Assembly: GCF_002743375.1 (NCBI RefSeq)
Contig: NZ_PDZC01000010.1
Location: 1-64,000, forward strand
Length of the DNA: 64,000 nucleotides
Direction: 5' to 3'
From: Sporosarcina sp. P34
GTDB taxonomy: Bacteria; Bacillota; Bacilli; Bacillales_A; Planococcaceae
Positions 9,727 to 22,642 of this stretch are shown piece by piece. Under the pieces are notes generated by a model, which worked only from the letters and a program-made list of their open reading frames with translations, was not told the DNA's origin and searched no databases. Within the stretch, counting starts at the first letter, position 1; the number at the start of each line of letters is the position of its first letter. Made by a program: the position numbers and the translations under genes.

Positions 9727-11262
9727 TTGAAAAAACGCGCATTGTTAAGCGTATCGGATAAAAGTGGAGTAGTAGAATTTGCGAAAGAACTAGAACAGCT
9801 TGGGTATGAATTATTGTCTACTGGTGGTACGATGAAGCATTTGAAAGACAATGGCGTTGCCGTAACGGCTGTAGATGAAGTAACAGGATTCCCTGAAATC
9901 ATGGAAGGTCGCGTGAAAACGTTAAACCCGATGATTCACGGTGGGTTACTTGCAAAACAAGACGACCCTGGACACCAAGCACAAATGAAAGAGCACGGCA
10001 TCCAGCCAATCGATGTAGTGTGTGTAAACTTATATCCATTCAAAGAAACGATTTCCAAACCAGATGTATCAGCGGAAGATGCAATCGAAAATATCGATAT
10101 CGGTGGACCAGCAATGCTTCGCGCGTCTGCAAAGAACCATGCATACGTGACAGTCATTGTGGATGCAGCTGACTATAGTGCAGTACTTGACGAACTAAAA
10201 GCGGATGGCAAGACGACTCTTGAGACACGCCGTCGTTTGGCAGCTAAAGTGTTCCGTCATACAGCAGCTTACGATTCATTGATTTCAGGCTACTTAACAG
10301 ACCTTGCAGGCGAACAATTCCCGGAACAAGTTACCTATACATACGAGTTGAAGCAACCATTGCGTTATGGAGAAAATCCCCATCAGCAGGCAGCATTCTA
10401 TAGCCGTCCACTTGGATCTGATTTCTCGATCGCCTATGCTAAACAGCTTCATGGAAAAGAACTATCTTATAACAATATCCAAGATGCGAATGCAGCGATA
10501 CAAATCATTAAGGAATTTACTGAGCCTGCAGCTGTAGCGGTTAAGCATATGAATCCATGTGGTGTGGGTACAGGAGAAACCATTGCTGAAGCTTTCCAAA
10601 AAGCCTACGAAGCAGATGCTACGTCTATTTTTGGCGGAATCATTGCATTGAACAAAGAAGTAGATCAGGAAACAGCGGTGCAACTTGCTGATATATTCCT
10701 TGAAATCATTATTGCTCCTTCGTTTACAGAAGAAGCACTTGAGACATTGACGAAAAAGAAAAACATCCGTCTCTTGACGATTTCATTTGAACAGCGGAAA
10801 AAAGATCAGTGGAACACAGTATCTGTTGAAGGCGGATTATTAATGCAACAGCCTGATGCCCACGGTTTTGAAGAAGCGGATATCAAAGTGGCAACAGACC
10901 GTGAGCCGACTGAGGCCGAATGGAATGCGATGAAACTTGGATGGGCCGTTGTGAAACACGTGAAATCTAATGCAATCGTCATTACAGATGAGCACATGAC
11001 AATCGGCGTTGGCGCGGGTCAGATGAACCGTGTAGGTGCCGCGAAAATTGCTCTGACACAGGCAGGCGAACGTGCAAAAGGAGCAGCTCTTGCTTCTGAC
11101 GCATTTTTCCCTATGGATGATACAGTTGAAGCAGCGGCAAAAGCAGGTATTACGGCAATCATTCAACCGGGTGGTTCGGTGAAAGATGAAGATTCCATTA
11201 AAAAAGCCAATGAATACGGCATTACGATGGTATTCACAGGCGTACGTCATTTCAAACATTAA
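9727..11262 (+). CDS. purH: Bifunctional AICAR transformylase / IMP cyclohydrolase (PurH)
   Basis: PurH carries out the last two steps to IMP. The N-terminal cyclohydrolase part begins '[11 protein letters not shown]' and has '[10 protein letters not shown]' and '[17 protein letters not shown]'. The C-terminal transformylase part has '[10 protein letters not shown]', '[10 protein letters not shown]' and ends '[10 protein letters not shown]'. TTG 9727 is the start, with GGAGGG (9715-9720) upstream; an ATG at 9691 lies inside the terminator hairpin and would add a non-family peptide. The length of 511 residues fits the family. Confidence 0.96.
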   Translation: MKKRALLSVSDKSGVVEFAKELEQLGYELLSTGGTMKHLKDNGVAVTAVDEVTGFPEIMEGRVKTLNPMIHGGLLAKQDDPGHQAQMKEHGIQPIDVVCVNLYPFKETISKPDVSAEDAIENIDIGGPAMLRASAKNHAYVTVIVDAADYSAVLDELKADGKTTLETRRRLAAKVFRHTAAYDSLISGYLTDLAGEQFPEQVTYTYELKQPLRYGENPHQQAAFYSRPLGSDFSIAYAKQLHGKELSYNNIQDANAAIQIIKEFTEPAAVAVKHMNPCGVGTGETIAEAFQKAYEADATSIFGGIIALNKEVDQETAVQLADIFLEIIIAPSFTEEALETLTKKKNIRLLTISFEQRKKDQWNTVSVEGGLLMQQPDAHGFEEADIKVATDREPTEAEWNAMKLGWAVVKHVKSNAIVITDEHMTIGVGAGQMNRVGAAKIALTQAGERAKGAALASDAFFPMDDTVEAAAKAGITAIIQPGGSVKDEDSIKKANEYGITMVFTGVRHFKH

Positions 11263-11283
11263 TTGTGCAGGGAGTAGATAAAC

Positions 11284-12543
11284 ATGAAAGTACTTGTAAT
11301 TGGAAGTGGTGGTCGTGAACATGCGATAGCCAGACAGTTCAACCAAGCGCCTTCTGTATCGGAAGTGTTTGTGGCACCTGGTAACGACGGTATGCAGCAA
11401 GATGCAACATGTGTACAGATTGCGGCTACAGACTTTGAAGCATTAGCAGACTTTGCAATCGAACAGCGTGTTACGTTGACGTTCGTTGGGCCGGAACAGC
11501 CGCTTGCGGAAGGTATTGCTGATCACTTCCTAGAAAAAGGTTTAACTATATTCGGCCCGACCCAGGCAGCTGCCCGTATCGAAGGTAGTAAGTCATTCGC
11601 TAAGGAGATCATGGATAAATATGATATTCCAACAGCGGCTTATGGAACTTTCACGGATGCTGAAGAAGCAAAATCATTCATCCGTGAACAAGGTGCTCCG
11701 ATCGTAGTGAAGGCTGATGGATTAGCAGCTGGAAAAGGCGTAATTGTCGCAATGGAGTTACAGGAAGCATTAGACGCGGTAGATGACATGATCGGCAATC
11801 AAAAGTTCGGTGAATCATCATCACGTGTGGTGGTAGAAGAATTTTTAGATGGCGAAGAGTTCTCATATATGTCGTTCGTCCATGATGGACAAATCTATCC
11901 AATGGTGATTGCACAAGATCATAAACGTGCGTATGATGGAGATCGTGGCCCAAATACAGGTGGCATGGGAGCTTATTCCCCAGTCCCACAAATTTCGGAC
12001 GCAATTGTGCAGGAAGCGTACGATCGTGTAGTCGTACCAACGGTCGAGGCTATGACAGAGGAAGGAATTCCTTTCACAGGAATCCTGTATGCTGGTTTAA
12101 TACTTACTGATCAAGGTCCAAAGGTTATTGAATTCAATGCCCGCTTTGGTGACCCAGAAACACAAGTTGTCTTGCCACGTATGAAGTCGGATTTTGGTAA
12201 GTTCATGGAAGCCCTGATGGCTGGAGAAACATTTGATCTTGAGTGGCATGAAGAAGCGATGTTAGGGGTTGTCATTGCATCGGAAGGGTATCCTAACGAC
12301 GTAGTGAATGGTCACGCACTTCCTAACCTTAATGTACTAACAGATCAAGGGCTTGATGTATTCCATGCAGGGACTAAACTGGAAGATGATCACTTTATCG
12401 GAAATGGTGGTCGTGTACTTCTCGTTGCAGCGAAAGCGGCCACTTTAAAAGAAGCACAAGAAAAAGTTTATACTGGCCTTGCTGATCAACAATGGGATGG
12501 ATTCTTCCATCGTACGGATATCGGATGGCGTACATTTGAATAA
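11284..12543 (+). CDS. purD: Phosphoribosylamine-glycine ligase (PurD)
   Basis: PurD is an ATP-grasp ligase joining glycine to phosphoribosylamine. The 419 residues show the N-terminal 'MKVLVIGSGGREHAIAR', 'KADGLAAGKGV', 'YDGDRGPNTGGMGAYSP' and 'EFNARFGDPETQ', all diagnostic. The ATG has a GGGAG site upstream. It is the last operon gene and is followed by a strong terminator. Confidence 0.97.
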   Translation: MKVLVIGSGGREHAIARQFNQAPSVSEVFVAPGNDGMQQDATCVQIAATDFEALADFAIEQRVTLTFVGPEQPLAEGIADHFLEKGLTIFGPTQAAARIEGSKSFAKEIMDKYDIPTAAYGTFTDAEEAKSFIREQGAPIVVKADGLAAGKGVIVAMELQEALDAVDDMIGNQKFGESSSRVVVEEFLDGEEFSYMSFVHDGQIYPMVIAQDHKRAYDGDRGPNTGGMGAYSPVPQISDAIVQEAYDRVVVPTVEAMTEEGIPFTGILYAGLILTDQGPKVIEFNARFGDPETQVVLPRMKSDFGKFMEALMAGETFDLEWHEEAMLGVVIASEGYPNDVVNGHALPNLNVLTDQGLDVFHAGTKLEDDHFIGNGGRVLLVAAKAATLKEAQEKVYTGLADQQWDGFFHRTDIGWRTFE

Positions 12544-12555
12544 TAGATGAAACGG

Positions 12556-12601
12556 GATTGTCTTAGAAGTGTTGTATGACTTCTAAGACAATCTTTTTTT
12601 A
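12556..12601 (+). terminator. pur operon terminator
   Basis: A perfect 15-bp stem (12556-12570 with 12579-12593) is followed by eight T. It ends the purine operon. Confidence 0.92.
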
Positions 12602-12676
12602 TATTAAAGGAAGATGTTTAGTGTTTACGAACTTATAGTAAATGCTGCATACATTTTAGTTGCGTTAAAAAATATG

Positions 12677-12795
12677 TTTTCCACAGCATTTATTAAGATC
12701 TGTGGTTTACAAGTGGAAAAGTTGTGGGTAAGTTGTTGATAATGTGTGTAAGTTTCCAGTATTTTGTGGATTAGTGAAAAACTACTTGTGGACAA
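12677..12795. promoter_or_regulatory. Cluster of DnaA-box-like 9-mers
   Basis: In the 290-base gap between purD and the next gene I count five 9-mers one mismatch away from TTATCCACA: TTTTCCACA at 12677 (plus), TTACCCACA at 12723-12731 (minus), TTATCAACA at 12734-12742 (minus), TAATCCACA at 12765-12773 (minus) and TTGTCCACA at 12787-12795 (minus). A weaker TAAACCACA is at 12701-12709 (minus). Most share one orientation. The replication origin is not here (no dnaA or dnaN genes), so this would be a DnaA-binding cluster outside oriC, of a kind known in B. subtilis. No other function is evident in the gap. Confidence 0.5.
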
Positions 12796-12885
12796 CCTTT
12801 GTATGACATATCTATTCGAGATTGGATTGCTATGTTACTATAAAGCAATAGTTCACAAATAGTAAAACAACTTTTAGGGACGGTG

Positions 12886-14607
12886 ATGTGCATGTGGAGT
12901 GCGAAAGAAATACAATCGCAACTAGCGATTATTAATGGTCAGAAATCGCCTGACATCGTAATTGAAAATGCTACCTACTTACATTCTATATTCAAGAAGT
13001 GGATGCAAGGGAATATTTGGATTCAGGGTGATCGGATTGTCTATGTAGGGGAACTCATGCCGGCTTTGCTTGAAGGAACAGAACGTGTTGACGCTTCAGA
13101 CAAGAAAATAGTACCGGGATATATCGAGCCGCATGTTCATCCATTTCAATTATATAATCCCGAAACATTTGCAGACTACGCCTCTCGCCGTGGGACAACC
13201 ACTTTTATATCAGATAACCTCATCCTGTTTTCGATGCTGGATCAGCAAACTACAAATACGTTCATTGATCAACTAAATAAACTGCCATTTGCATTTTATT
13301 GGTGGGCACGTGTTGATTCACAAACGGTACTGCAAAATGAAAAAGAGCTTTTCAATCCCGTAGATATTGTGAAATGGATGGAGCGTCCTGATGTGTTGAT
13401 GACAGGAGAGCTGACAGGTTGGCCTAAATTACTACAAGGTGATCAAAATATGATGCAGTCTTTAGTAGAATCAAAACGTCTTGGTAAAAAGATTGAAGGA
13501 CATTTTCCAGGTGCATCGGAACGTACACTAGCCCGGATGAAACTACTTGGAGCAGACGGCGACCATGAAGCGATGACTGTAGATGAAGTAGAAAGGCGCT
13601 TGCAGCAAGGGTATGCTGCCACATTACGCTATTCGTCAATCCGTCCCGACCTACCAGATTTATTGAAAGGTATTGTAGAGAAGGAATGGGATGTCTTTGA
13701 TCATTTGATGATGACGACTGATGGTTCTCCACCTTCGTTCTACCGTGAAGGCGTTATGGACCAATGCATCCAGGTAGCACTTGACGCGGGAGTATCACCG
13801 ATTGATGCGTATCAAATGGCATCGTACAACGTGGCGAGGTACTATGACATTACGGACTTGCATAGTGTAATTGCGACGGGTCGTTTTGCGACATTGAACT
13901 TTTTAGAGAATGAACATAACCCTGTGCCGACTGACGTGCTATCTAAAGGGAAGTGGGTTCTCCGGGATCGTACATCGTCTGACGCCTTTAAAGCAGTAGA
14001 TTGGAAAGCATTACCGACATACGAATTGCCATATGAACTGACAGATAAAGACTTCACATTCCCATCTTCAATAGGGATTCAGATGGTCAATGATGTTATT
14101 ACGAAAGTATACGAAAGTGATTTGGATCTCACTAGTCCTACTATTGCTACTGGTGATGAGTGCTATTTGATATTACTGGATAAGAACGGAAAATGGCGAG
14201 TCAATACTATGTTGAAAGGGTTTGGTAATAAACTGCAAGGTTTTGCATCTTCCTATTCCAATACTGGGGATGTATTATTGATAGGACAGGATTGGCAAGA
14301 GATGAAGAGAGCATTTAATGAAATCAAGAATATAGGTGGAGGCATGGCACTCGCTGAAAATGGTAAAATTATTAAAACACTACCATTAGTAGTAGCAGGT
14401 GGACTGTCAGTTCAACCGATGGAAGTAATTATTGAAGAAGAGCTAGCAATGAGAAAAGCACTGGGAGAACGTGGCTACGCACATGGAGATGCCATATATA
14501 CGTTATTATTCCTTCAATCTATTCACTTACCATATATCCGAATCACGCCAGTTGGTGTTTTGCAAGTAATGAAAAATGAACTATTAATTCCTCATGTAGA
14601 AAGGTAG
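12886..14607 (+). CDS. yerA: Adenine deaminase-like amidohydrolase (YerA)
   Basis: This amidohydrolase-family protein of 573 residues resembles B. subtilis YerA, annotated as a putative adenine deaminase. It has the metal-binding 'YIEPHVHPF', the 'KKIEGHFPGA' segment (His), and 'MMTTDGSPPS' with a metal-ligand Asp, then a C-terminal domain of the Ade_C type. The position between purD and yerB is as in B. subtilis. Starts are ambiguous: GTG 12883, ATG 12886 or ATG 12892 all follow AGGGACGG; I use 12886. Whether it deaminates adenine is inference. Confidence 0.85.
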   Translation: MCMWSAKEIQSQLAIINGQKSPDIVIENATYLHSIFKKWMQGNIWIQGDRIVYVGELMPALLEGTERVDASDKKIVPGYIEPHVHPFQLYNPETFADYASRRGTTTFISDNLILFSMLDQQTTNTFIDQLNKLPFAFYWWARVDSQTVLQNEKELFNPVDIVKWMERPDVLMTGELTGWPKLLQGDQNMMQSLVESKRLGKKIEGHFPGASERTLARMKLLGADGDHEAMTVDEVERRLQQGYAATLRYSSIRPDLPDLLKGIVEKEWDVFDHLMMTTDGSPPSFYREGVMDQCIQVALDAGVSPIDAYQMASYNVARYYDITDLHSVIATGRFATLNFLENEHNPVPTDVLSKGKWVLRDRTSSDAFKAVDWKALPTYELPYELTDKDFTFPSSIGIQMVNDVITKVYESDLDLTSPTIATGDECYLILLDKNGKWRVNTMLKGFGNKLQGFASSYSNTGDVLLIGQDWQEMKRAFNEIKNIGGGMALAENGKIIKTLPLVVAGGLSVQPMEVIIEEELAMRKALGERGYAHGDAIYTLLFLQSIHLPYIRITPVGVLQVMKNELLIPHVER

Positions 14608-14616
14608 GAACGTATA

Positions 14617-15630
14617 TTGATAGGGAATGGACGGAAGTTACTCATGATAGCCTTAGTTAGCGCAGTATGTCTCGGAGGTTGTTCTTCGAAAGATCAATCT
14701 GAATCGGAGGAACAAGAAAAAACGAATGAAGTATCGTTGTTTACAGGTGAGATAATTGCAGACTCTATAGATAACCGTCCTGTATTAGCGACAATTAGCA
14801 ATATACCCGCAGCACGTCCACAGTCAGGACTTTCAGATGCCGATCAGATATATGAATTCTTAGCGGAAGGTCAAGTTACGCGCTATGTTGCACTTTTTCA
14901 GAGTAAAATACCAGATCAGTTAGGACCTATTCGAAGTGCCCGTGATTATTTTGTTCAATTAGCTGCAGGTATGGATGCATTTTATATAGCGCATGGTTAT
15001 AGTCCGGATGCAAAAAAATTACTTGATGATCGGGTAGTCGATCATATAAATGGCATAAATCATGACGGGACTCTATTCGAACGTTCAACAGATCGCCGTG
15101 CCCCACATAACTCTTATATTTCAAAGGAACATATTGAAGAAGCTTTTAGTCTCGTGAATGCTTCTGAAAAGATCACTGCACGGCCGTCCTTTTCTTTCCT
15201 AAATCCTAATGAAAGTGATAAAATAGGGGATATGGCATCAACGGTACAAGTATCGTATAGTTCAGACCCGAATTTTATTAGTACGTATCAATATAATCAA
15301 CAAGCAAATCGGTATTATCGTTCTGTTAACGGCATTGATTCAGTGGATAAGATAAACGAACGACGGATAGAATTAGCGAATATTATTGTGATGGAAATGG
15401 ATCATCAAACAGTTGATCAAAAAGGCCGACTTGCAATAGATCTAGAATCAGGTGGCCCTGCTATGCTGTTTCATGAAGGGATCGCTAAACCGATCGAATG
15501 GCAAAATAAAGATGGGTTTTTAACTCCAATGGATCAAGGTATCCCTGTTAAATTAACAGTAGGAAAAACTTGGATCCACATTGTTCCATCCTTATCAGGT
15601 CCTTCTGCTTCCGTCACTTATACTCCGTAA
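14617..15630 (+). CDS. yerB: YerB-like DUF3048 lipoprotein
   Basis: This 337-residue exported protein has a lipobox ('CLGGC', Cys about residue 22) after a short hydrophobic signal. An acidic linker follows, then a DUF3048 domain ('RPVLATISNIPAARPQSGL', 'ALFQSKIPDQLGPIRSARDYF', 'PHNSYIS'). Such proteins are surface lipoproteins of unknown biochemical function. The start TTG 14617 has AAGGTAGG upstream and lies nine bases after yerA, so the two are probably cotranscribed. Confidence 0.88.
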   Translation: MIGNGRKLLMIALVSAVCLGGCSSKDQSESEEQEKTNEVSLFTGEIIADSIDNRPVLATISNIPAARPQSGLSDADQIYEFLAEGQVTRYVALFQSKIPDQLGPIRSARDYFVQLAAGMDAFYIAHGYSPDAKKLLDDRVVDHINGINHDGTLFERSTDRRAPHNSYISKEHIEEAFSLVNASEKITARPSFSFLNPNESDKIGDMASTVQVSYSSDPNFISTYQYNQQANRYYRSVNGIDSVDKINERRIELANIIVMEMDHQTVDQKGRLAIDLESGGPAMLFHEGIAKPIEWQNKDGFLTPMDQGIPVKLTVGKTWIHIVPSLSGPSASVTYTP

Positions 15631-15656
15631 GATCGACATAGAGAGAGGGCGAGAAC

Positions 15657-15977
15657 ATGCAAATAGATAAAATCCGCGGAGAACAAATAGATCAGTTATT
15701 TCAAGCCATTCTACAGCTAAAAAATGTAGAAGAATGTTACATGTTTTTCGATGACATTTGCACGATGAGCGAAGTGCAATCACTTGCACAAAGACTGGAC
15801 GTCGCACATAAACTTAAACTGAAAAAAACATATGATAGTATCCAACAAGAAACAGGGGCAAGCACAGCTACGATTTCCCGCATACGTCGTTGTGTAGACT
15901 ATGGGTCTGGTGGTTACAACCTTATGTTGGATCGACTCTATCCTGAACTCCAAAACAACCAAACAAAAAACGACTAA
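15657..15977 (+). CDS. yerC: YerC/YecD-family TrpR-like DNA-binding protein
   Basis: This 106-residue protein of the TrpR superfamily has a helix-turn-helix near 'QQETGASTATISRIRR' and an N-terminal helical dimerisation part. The effector and targets are not established. It sits between yerB and pcrB as in B. subtilis. The start ATG 15657 has GAGAGGGCGAG upstream. Confidence 0.9.
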   Translation: MQIDKIRGEQIDQLFQAILQLKNVEECYMFFDDICTMSEVQSLAQRLDVAHKLKLKKTYDSIQQETGASTATISRIRRCVDYGSGGYNLMLDRLYPELQNNQTKND

Positions 15978-15980
15978 CAC

Positions 15981-16013
15981 AACCGGCCAGGGATAAAACC
16001 CCACCGGTTTTTT
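15981..16013 (+). terminator. Terminator after yerC
   Basis: AACCGG pairs with CCGGTT around an inner GGG/CCC, followed by a T-run. pcrB begins 47 bases later. Confidence 0.7.
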
Positions 16014-16059
16014 AAAAGTTATATAAAACGAATATGCTAAAAGAAGGTGGAAAGTAAAT

Positions 16060-16758
16060 ATGGACTATAAAACATGGCGGCATGCATTTAAAATTGATCC
16101 GGCCAAATACCTCTCAGATGAACAGGTAGAAGCGGTGGCGGAATCTGGAACGGATGGAGTTATCATTGGTGGATCTGATGGAATTACATTGGAAAACGTA
16201 CTTGATTTACTCGCACGTTTCCGTCGCTTTTCCGTGCCACTTGCATTGGAAGTATCTACTGTAGAATCAGTCACGCCAGGCTTCGATTATTACTTCATTC
16301 CAACGGTCTTAAATACGACAGATTCGAAATGGCTGAACGGTTTGCATCACGAAGCACTCCGAGAATACGGCCATATGATGAACTTCGATGAAATAGTTAC
16401 AGAAGGTTACTGCATTTTAAATCCCGACTGTACAGCTGCGAAAGTGACAGGGGTAGATCGGGTTCCGAACGAAGAAGATGTACAAGCATATGCACGTATG
16501 GCTGAACACCTATTTTCCTTGCCGATTTTTTATTTAGAATACAGTGGACAATACGGTGATCCACAGATTGTTCGATCAGCGAAAGAGTTACTTACTCACT
16601 CTCGTCTCTTTTATGGTGGTGGAATTCGCTCAACAGATCAAGCAAAAGAAATGGCGGCCATTGCAGATACTGTAGTGGTAGGAAATGTTGTATACGAAAA
16701 TCTACAAATGGCTCTTAAAACAGTCGATGCTGTGAAATCTGTTCCTTTACCTGTGTGA
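16060..16758 (+). CDS. pcrB: Heptaprenylglyceryl phosphate synthase (PcrB)
   Basis: PcrB joins heptaprenyl diphosphate to sn-glycerol-1-phosphate, an archaea-like ether lipid step known in Bacillaceae. The 232 residues form a TIM barrel with 'FKIDPAKYLSDEQ' near the N terminus, 'GVIIGGSDGIT', 'YLEYSGQYGDP' and the phosphate-binding 'LFYGGGIRS'. GAAGGTGG lies upstream of the ATG. It is immediately followed by pcrA, as in B. subtilis. Confidence 0.95.
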   Translation: MDYKTWRHAFKIDPAKYLSDEQVEAVAESGTDGVIIGGSDGITLENVLDLLARFRRFSVPLALEVSTVESVTPGFDYYFIPTVLNTTDSKWLNGLHHEALREYGHMMNFDEIVTEGYCILNPDCTAAKVTGVDRVPNEEDVQAYARMAEHLFSLPIFYLEYSGQYGDPQIVRSAKELLTHSRLFYGGGIRSTDQAKEMAAIADTVVVGNVVYENLQMALKTVDAVKSVPLPV

Positions 16759-16803
16759 GTACTATATAATGAGAACAAATGTTCATTTAAAGGCGGTACG
16801 AAT

Positions 16804-19038
16804 ATGAATAAACTATCAGATGATTTACTAAAAGGTATGAATCCTGAGCAAGCGCGCGCAGTCAAAACGACAGAAGGCCCTTTGCTTATTATGGCGGGTG
16901 CTGGTTCAGGAAAGACCCGAGTATTGACGCACCGAATTGCATATTTGGTTGTAGAAAAACAAGTGTATCCTTCCAATATATTGGCCATTACATTTACAAA
17001 TAAGGCGGCACGTGAAATGCGTGACCGAATTGATGGATTACTTGGTCCGGGGTCTGGAGAACGTATGTGGGTTTCAACATTCCACTCAATGTGTGTTCGA
17101 ATTCTACGTAGGTTCGTGGATCGGATCGGTTTATCCAAAAACTTCACGATCCTTGACAGTGCCGATCAACTAACTGCAATGAAACGTGTTTTGAAAGAAC
17201 TGAATCTCGACCCGAAGCAGAATGATCCACGAGCCATGCTCGGAATCATTAGCAATGCGAAAAATGAATGTATGGATGCGGTTGAATTCCGGAAAAATTC
17301 GAATCCTCAAAACCCTCATGAACGTACAGTAGCAGATATTTACGATCGTTATACTAAAAAACTCCGTCAGAACCAATCAATGGATTTTGACGATTTAATT
17401 ATGATGACCACGGTCTTGTTTGAACGCGTTCCTGAAGTGCTCGAGTATTATCAAAATAAATTTCAGTATATTCATGTGGATGAGTACCAAGATACAAATA
17501 ACGCGCAGTATCGTCTCGTGAAAATGCTAGCATCAAAATTCCGTAATGTCTGCGTAGTAGGTGATTCCGATCAGTCAATCTATCGCTGGCGTGGCGCGGA
17601 TATCGGTAATATTCTGTCTTTCGAAAAAGATTATAAAGAAGCGAATGTTATTCTTTTGGAACAAAACTACCGTTCCACCAAGAGAATTTTGCAAGCAGCC
17701 AATGAAGTGATCGACAATAACAAAAGTCGCTATGATAAGAAATTACGCACAGATAACCCCGAGGGCGAATTAATCTCGATCTATAAAGCGCGCGACGAAA
17801 AAGATGAATCACAATTTGTTGTGCAACAAATCATTGAGGTAAAAGAAAAACTAGGATTAACATTGGATCAATTTGCGATTCTCTATCGAACTAATGCACA
17901 ATCCCGTCTAATTGAGGAATATTTATTGAAGTCAAATCTCGATTATACAATTGTAGGCGGGACGAAGTTCTATGATCGCAAAGAGATTAAAGATCTACTC
18001 GCCTATTTACGTCTCATTGCGAATAACGATGATGACCTAGCTTTAGCGAGAATCATTAATGAACCTAAACGAAGCATCGGTGCAACTTCATTTGAACGCA
18101 TGGCTACTTTTGCATTACAAAATGACCGCTCCATATTTGATTCGCTGCAGGAAGTGGATTTCATGGGTTTACCTAAACGAGCATTAACAGAAGCGGTAAA
18201 ATTCCATGAACTAATCAATGGATTCACTCAAATGCAAGAGTTTTTATCAGTAACTGAACTAGTGAAAGAAGTCATTGATAAGTCAGGCTATCGTGAGATG
18301 CTGGAAAAAGAAAAATCCATCGAAGCAGAAAGCCGTCTGGAAAATATTGAAGAGTTCCTATCGGTTACAGAAGCGTTTGAGAAACGTGCAGCGGAAGAAG
18401 AGGAGGAACCTTCACTCGTTGCATTCTTGACTGATCTTGCTTTAGTAGCGGATATCGATACATTGGATAAAGAAGAGAACACTTCCACTGAAAAAATCGT
18501 CCTAATGACGATGCACGCGGCAAAAGGCTTAGAATTCCCTGTAGTCTTCGTTCTCGGCATGGAAGAAAACATATTCCCGCATATTCGTGCACTGACAGAT
18601 CCGGAAGAAATGGAAGAAGAAAGAAGACTCGCGTATGTGGCGATTACACGCGCGGAACAGCGCCTTTACCTGACTAGCGCAGGTCACCGGATGTTGTTCG
18701 GTAAGTCAAACTTTAATCAACCATCCCGTTTCCTCAATGAAATCTCGCAAGAATTGACAGAGCTGTTGGCCGATGGGAATGGGATGAGTGTACCTTTCGC
18801 CCAAGCACCTAAAGCAAAAGCTAAACGTCCTGCGGTCAAACGCCCAGCCTATAATGAGAGTGGCGGAGAAAAAATGCAGTGGAAACCCGGAGACAAGGCG
18901 TCCCATAAAATATGGGGAACTGGAACGGTTGTGAGTGTTAAAGGTAAAGCAGATGATATGGAACTGGATATTGCATTTCCTAATCCAGTAGGTATTAAGC
19001 GATTATTAGCTAAATTCGCACCGATTGAAAAAGAATAG
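16804..19038 (+). CDS. pcrA: ATP-dependent DNA helicase PcrA
   Basis: PcrA is an essential UvrD-type SF1A 3'-5' helicase for repair, replication restart and removal of transcription conflicts. All motifs are visible in the 744 residues: Walker A '[11 protein letters not shown]', Ia 'AITFTNKAA', II 'VDEYQDTN', III '[13 protein letters not shown]', IV 'LEQNYRST', V '[14 protein letters not shown]' and VI '[12 protein letters not shown]'. The C-terminal tail ends in a Tudor-like region ('[16 protein letters not shown]') that in relatives contacts RNA polymerase. AAAGGCGG precedes the ATG. Confidence 0.98.
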   Translation: MNKLSDDLLKGMNPEQARAVKTTEGPLLIMAGAGSGKTRVLTHRIAYLVVEKQVYPSNILAITFTNKAAREMRDRIDGLLGPGSGERMWVSTFHSMCVRILRRFVDRIGLSKNFTILDSADQLTAMKRVLKELNLDPKQNDPRAMLGIISNAKNECMDAVEFRKNSNPQNPHERTVADIYDRYTKKLRQNQSMDFDDLIMMTTVLFERVPEVLEYYQNKFQYIHVDEYQDTNNAQYRLVKMLASKFRNVCVVGDSDQSIYRWRGADIGNILSFEKDYKEANVILLEQNYRSTKRILQAANEVIDNNKSRYDKKLRTDNPEGELISIYKARDEKDESQFVVQQIIEVKEKLGLTLDQFAILYRTNAQSRLIEEYLLKSNLDYTIVGGTKFYDRKEIKDLLAYLRLIANNDDDLALARIINEPKRSIGATSFERMATFALQNDRSIFDSLQEVDFMGLPKRALTEAVKFHELINGFTQMQEFLSVTELVKEVIDKSGYREMLEKEKSIEAESRLENIEEFLSVTEAFEKRAAEEEEEPSLVAFLTDLALVADIDTLDKEENTSTEKIVLMTMHAAKGLEFPVVFVLGMEENIFPHIRALTDPEEMEEERRLAYVAITRAEQRLYLTSAGHRMLFGKSNFNQPSRFLNEISQELTELLADGNGMSVPFAQAPKAKAKRPAVKRPAYNESGGEKMQWKPGDKASHKIWGTGTVVSVKGKADDMELDIAFPNPVGIKRLLAKFAPIEKE

Positions 19039-19065
19039 AGCCTCTTTAAGGAGTGTGGAAAATAG

Positions 19066-22210
<3,145 letters not shown>

Positions 22211-22298
22211 CAGATTTTAGGGAGTAACACGAACTTTCCAAGAAACTGATTAAATGGTATGATTAATTGTACGATTGCAAAATGAGGAGGAACGATGT

Positions 22299-22586
22299 AT
22301 GACAACATTTTCGAAAGAAGACGTCAAGTATTTTGCGGATTTCGTCCGTATTGGCCTCTCCGAGGAAGACAAAGAAAATTTCTCTGCAAAGATAGCAGAT
22401 TTGATTGAAAGCGTAAGTGATTTAAAAGAAGTGGATGTTACAGGTGTAAAACCTATGACACACCCAGTTGCTATGATCAACGTCTTACGTGAAGATGAGC
22501 CAAAAGATATCTTGGACCGTGAAGTAATGCTGGCCAGTGCAGAAGATCAGGAAGATGGACTTATCAAGGTTCCGGATATTCTGTAA
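22299..22586 (+). CDS. gatC: Asp-tRNA(Asn)/Glu-tRNA(Gln) amidotransferase subunit C
   Basis: GatC is the small stabilising subunit of the GatCAB complex, which converts Glu-tRNA(Gln) and Asp-tRNA(Asn) to the amidated forms. The 95 residues begin 'MTTFSKEDVKYFADFVRIGL' and hold 'LKEVDVTGVKPMTHPV'. ATG 22299 has AGGAGG at 22285-22290; the nearby ATG 22295 is out of frame. The three gat genes are close together and form an operon. Confidence 0.96.
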   Translation: MTTFSKEDVKYFADFVRIGLSEEDKENFSAKIADLIESVSDLKEVDVTGVKPMTHPVAMINVLREDEPKDILDREVMLASAEDQEDGLIKVPDIL

Positions 22587-22642
22587 TCAAATTCACAGTA
22601 TAAAATACCATTCATGGCACCATGACAGTAGGAGGAAAAGTG

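Noticed and set aside
12602-12885. Replication origin
   Set aside because: There are DnaA-like boxes but no dnaA or dnaN genes nearby; a cluster outside the origin is the more modest reading.
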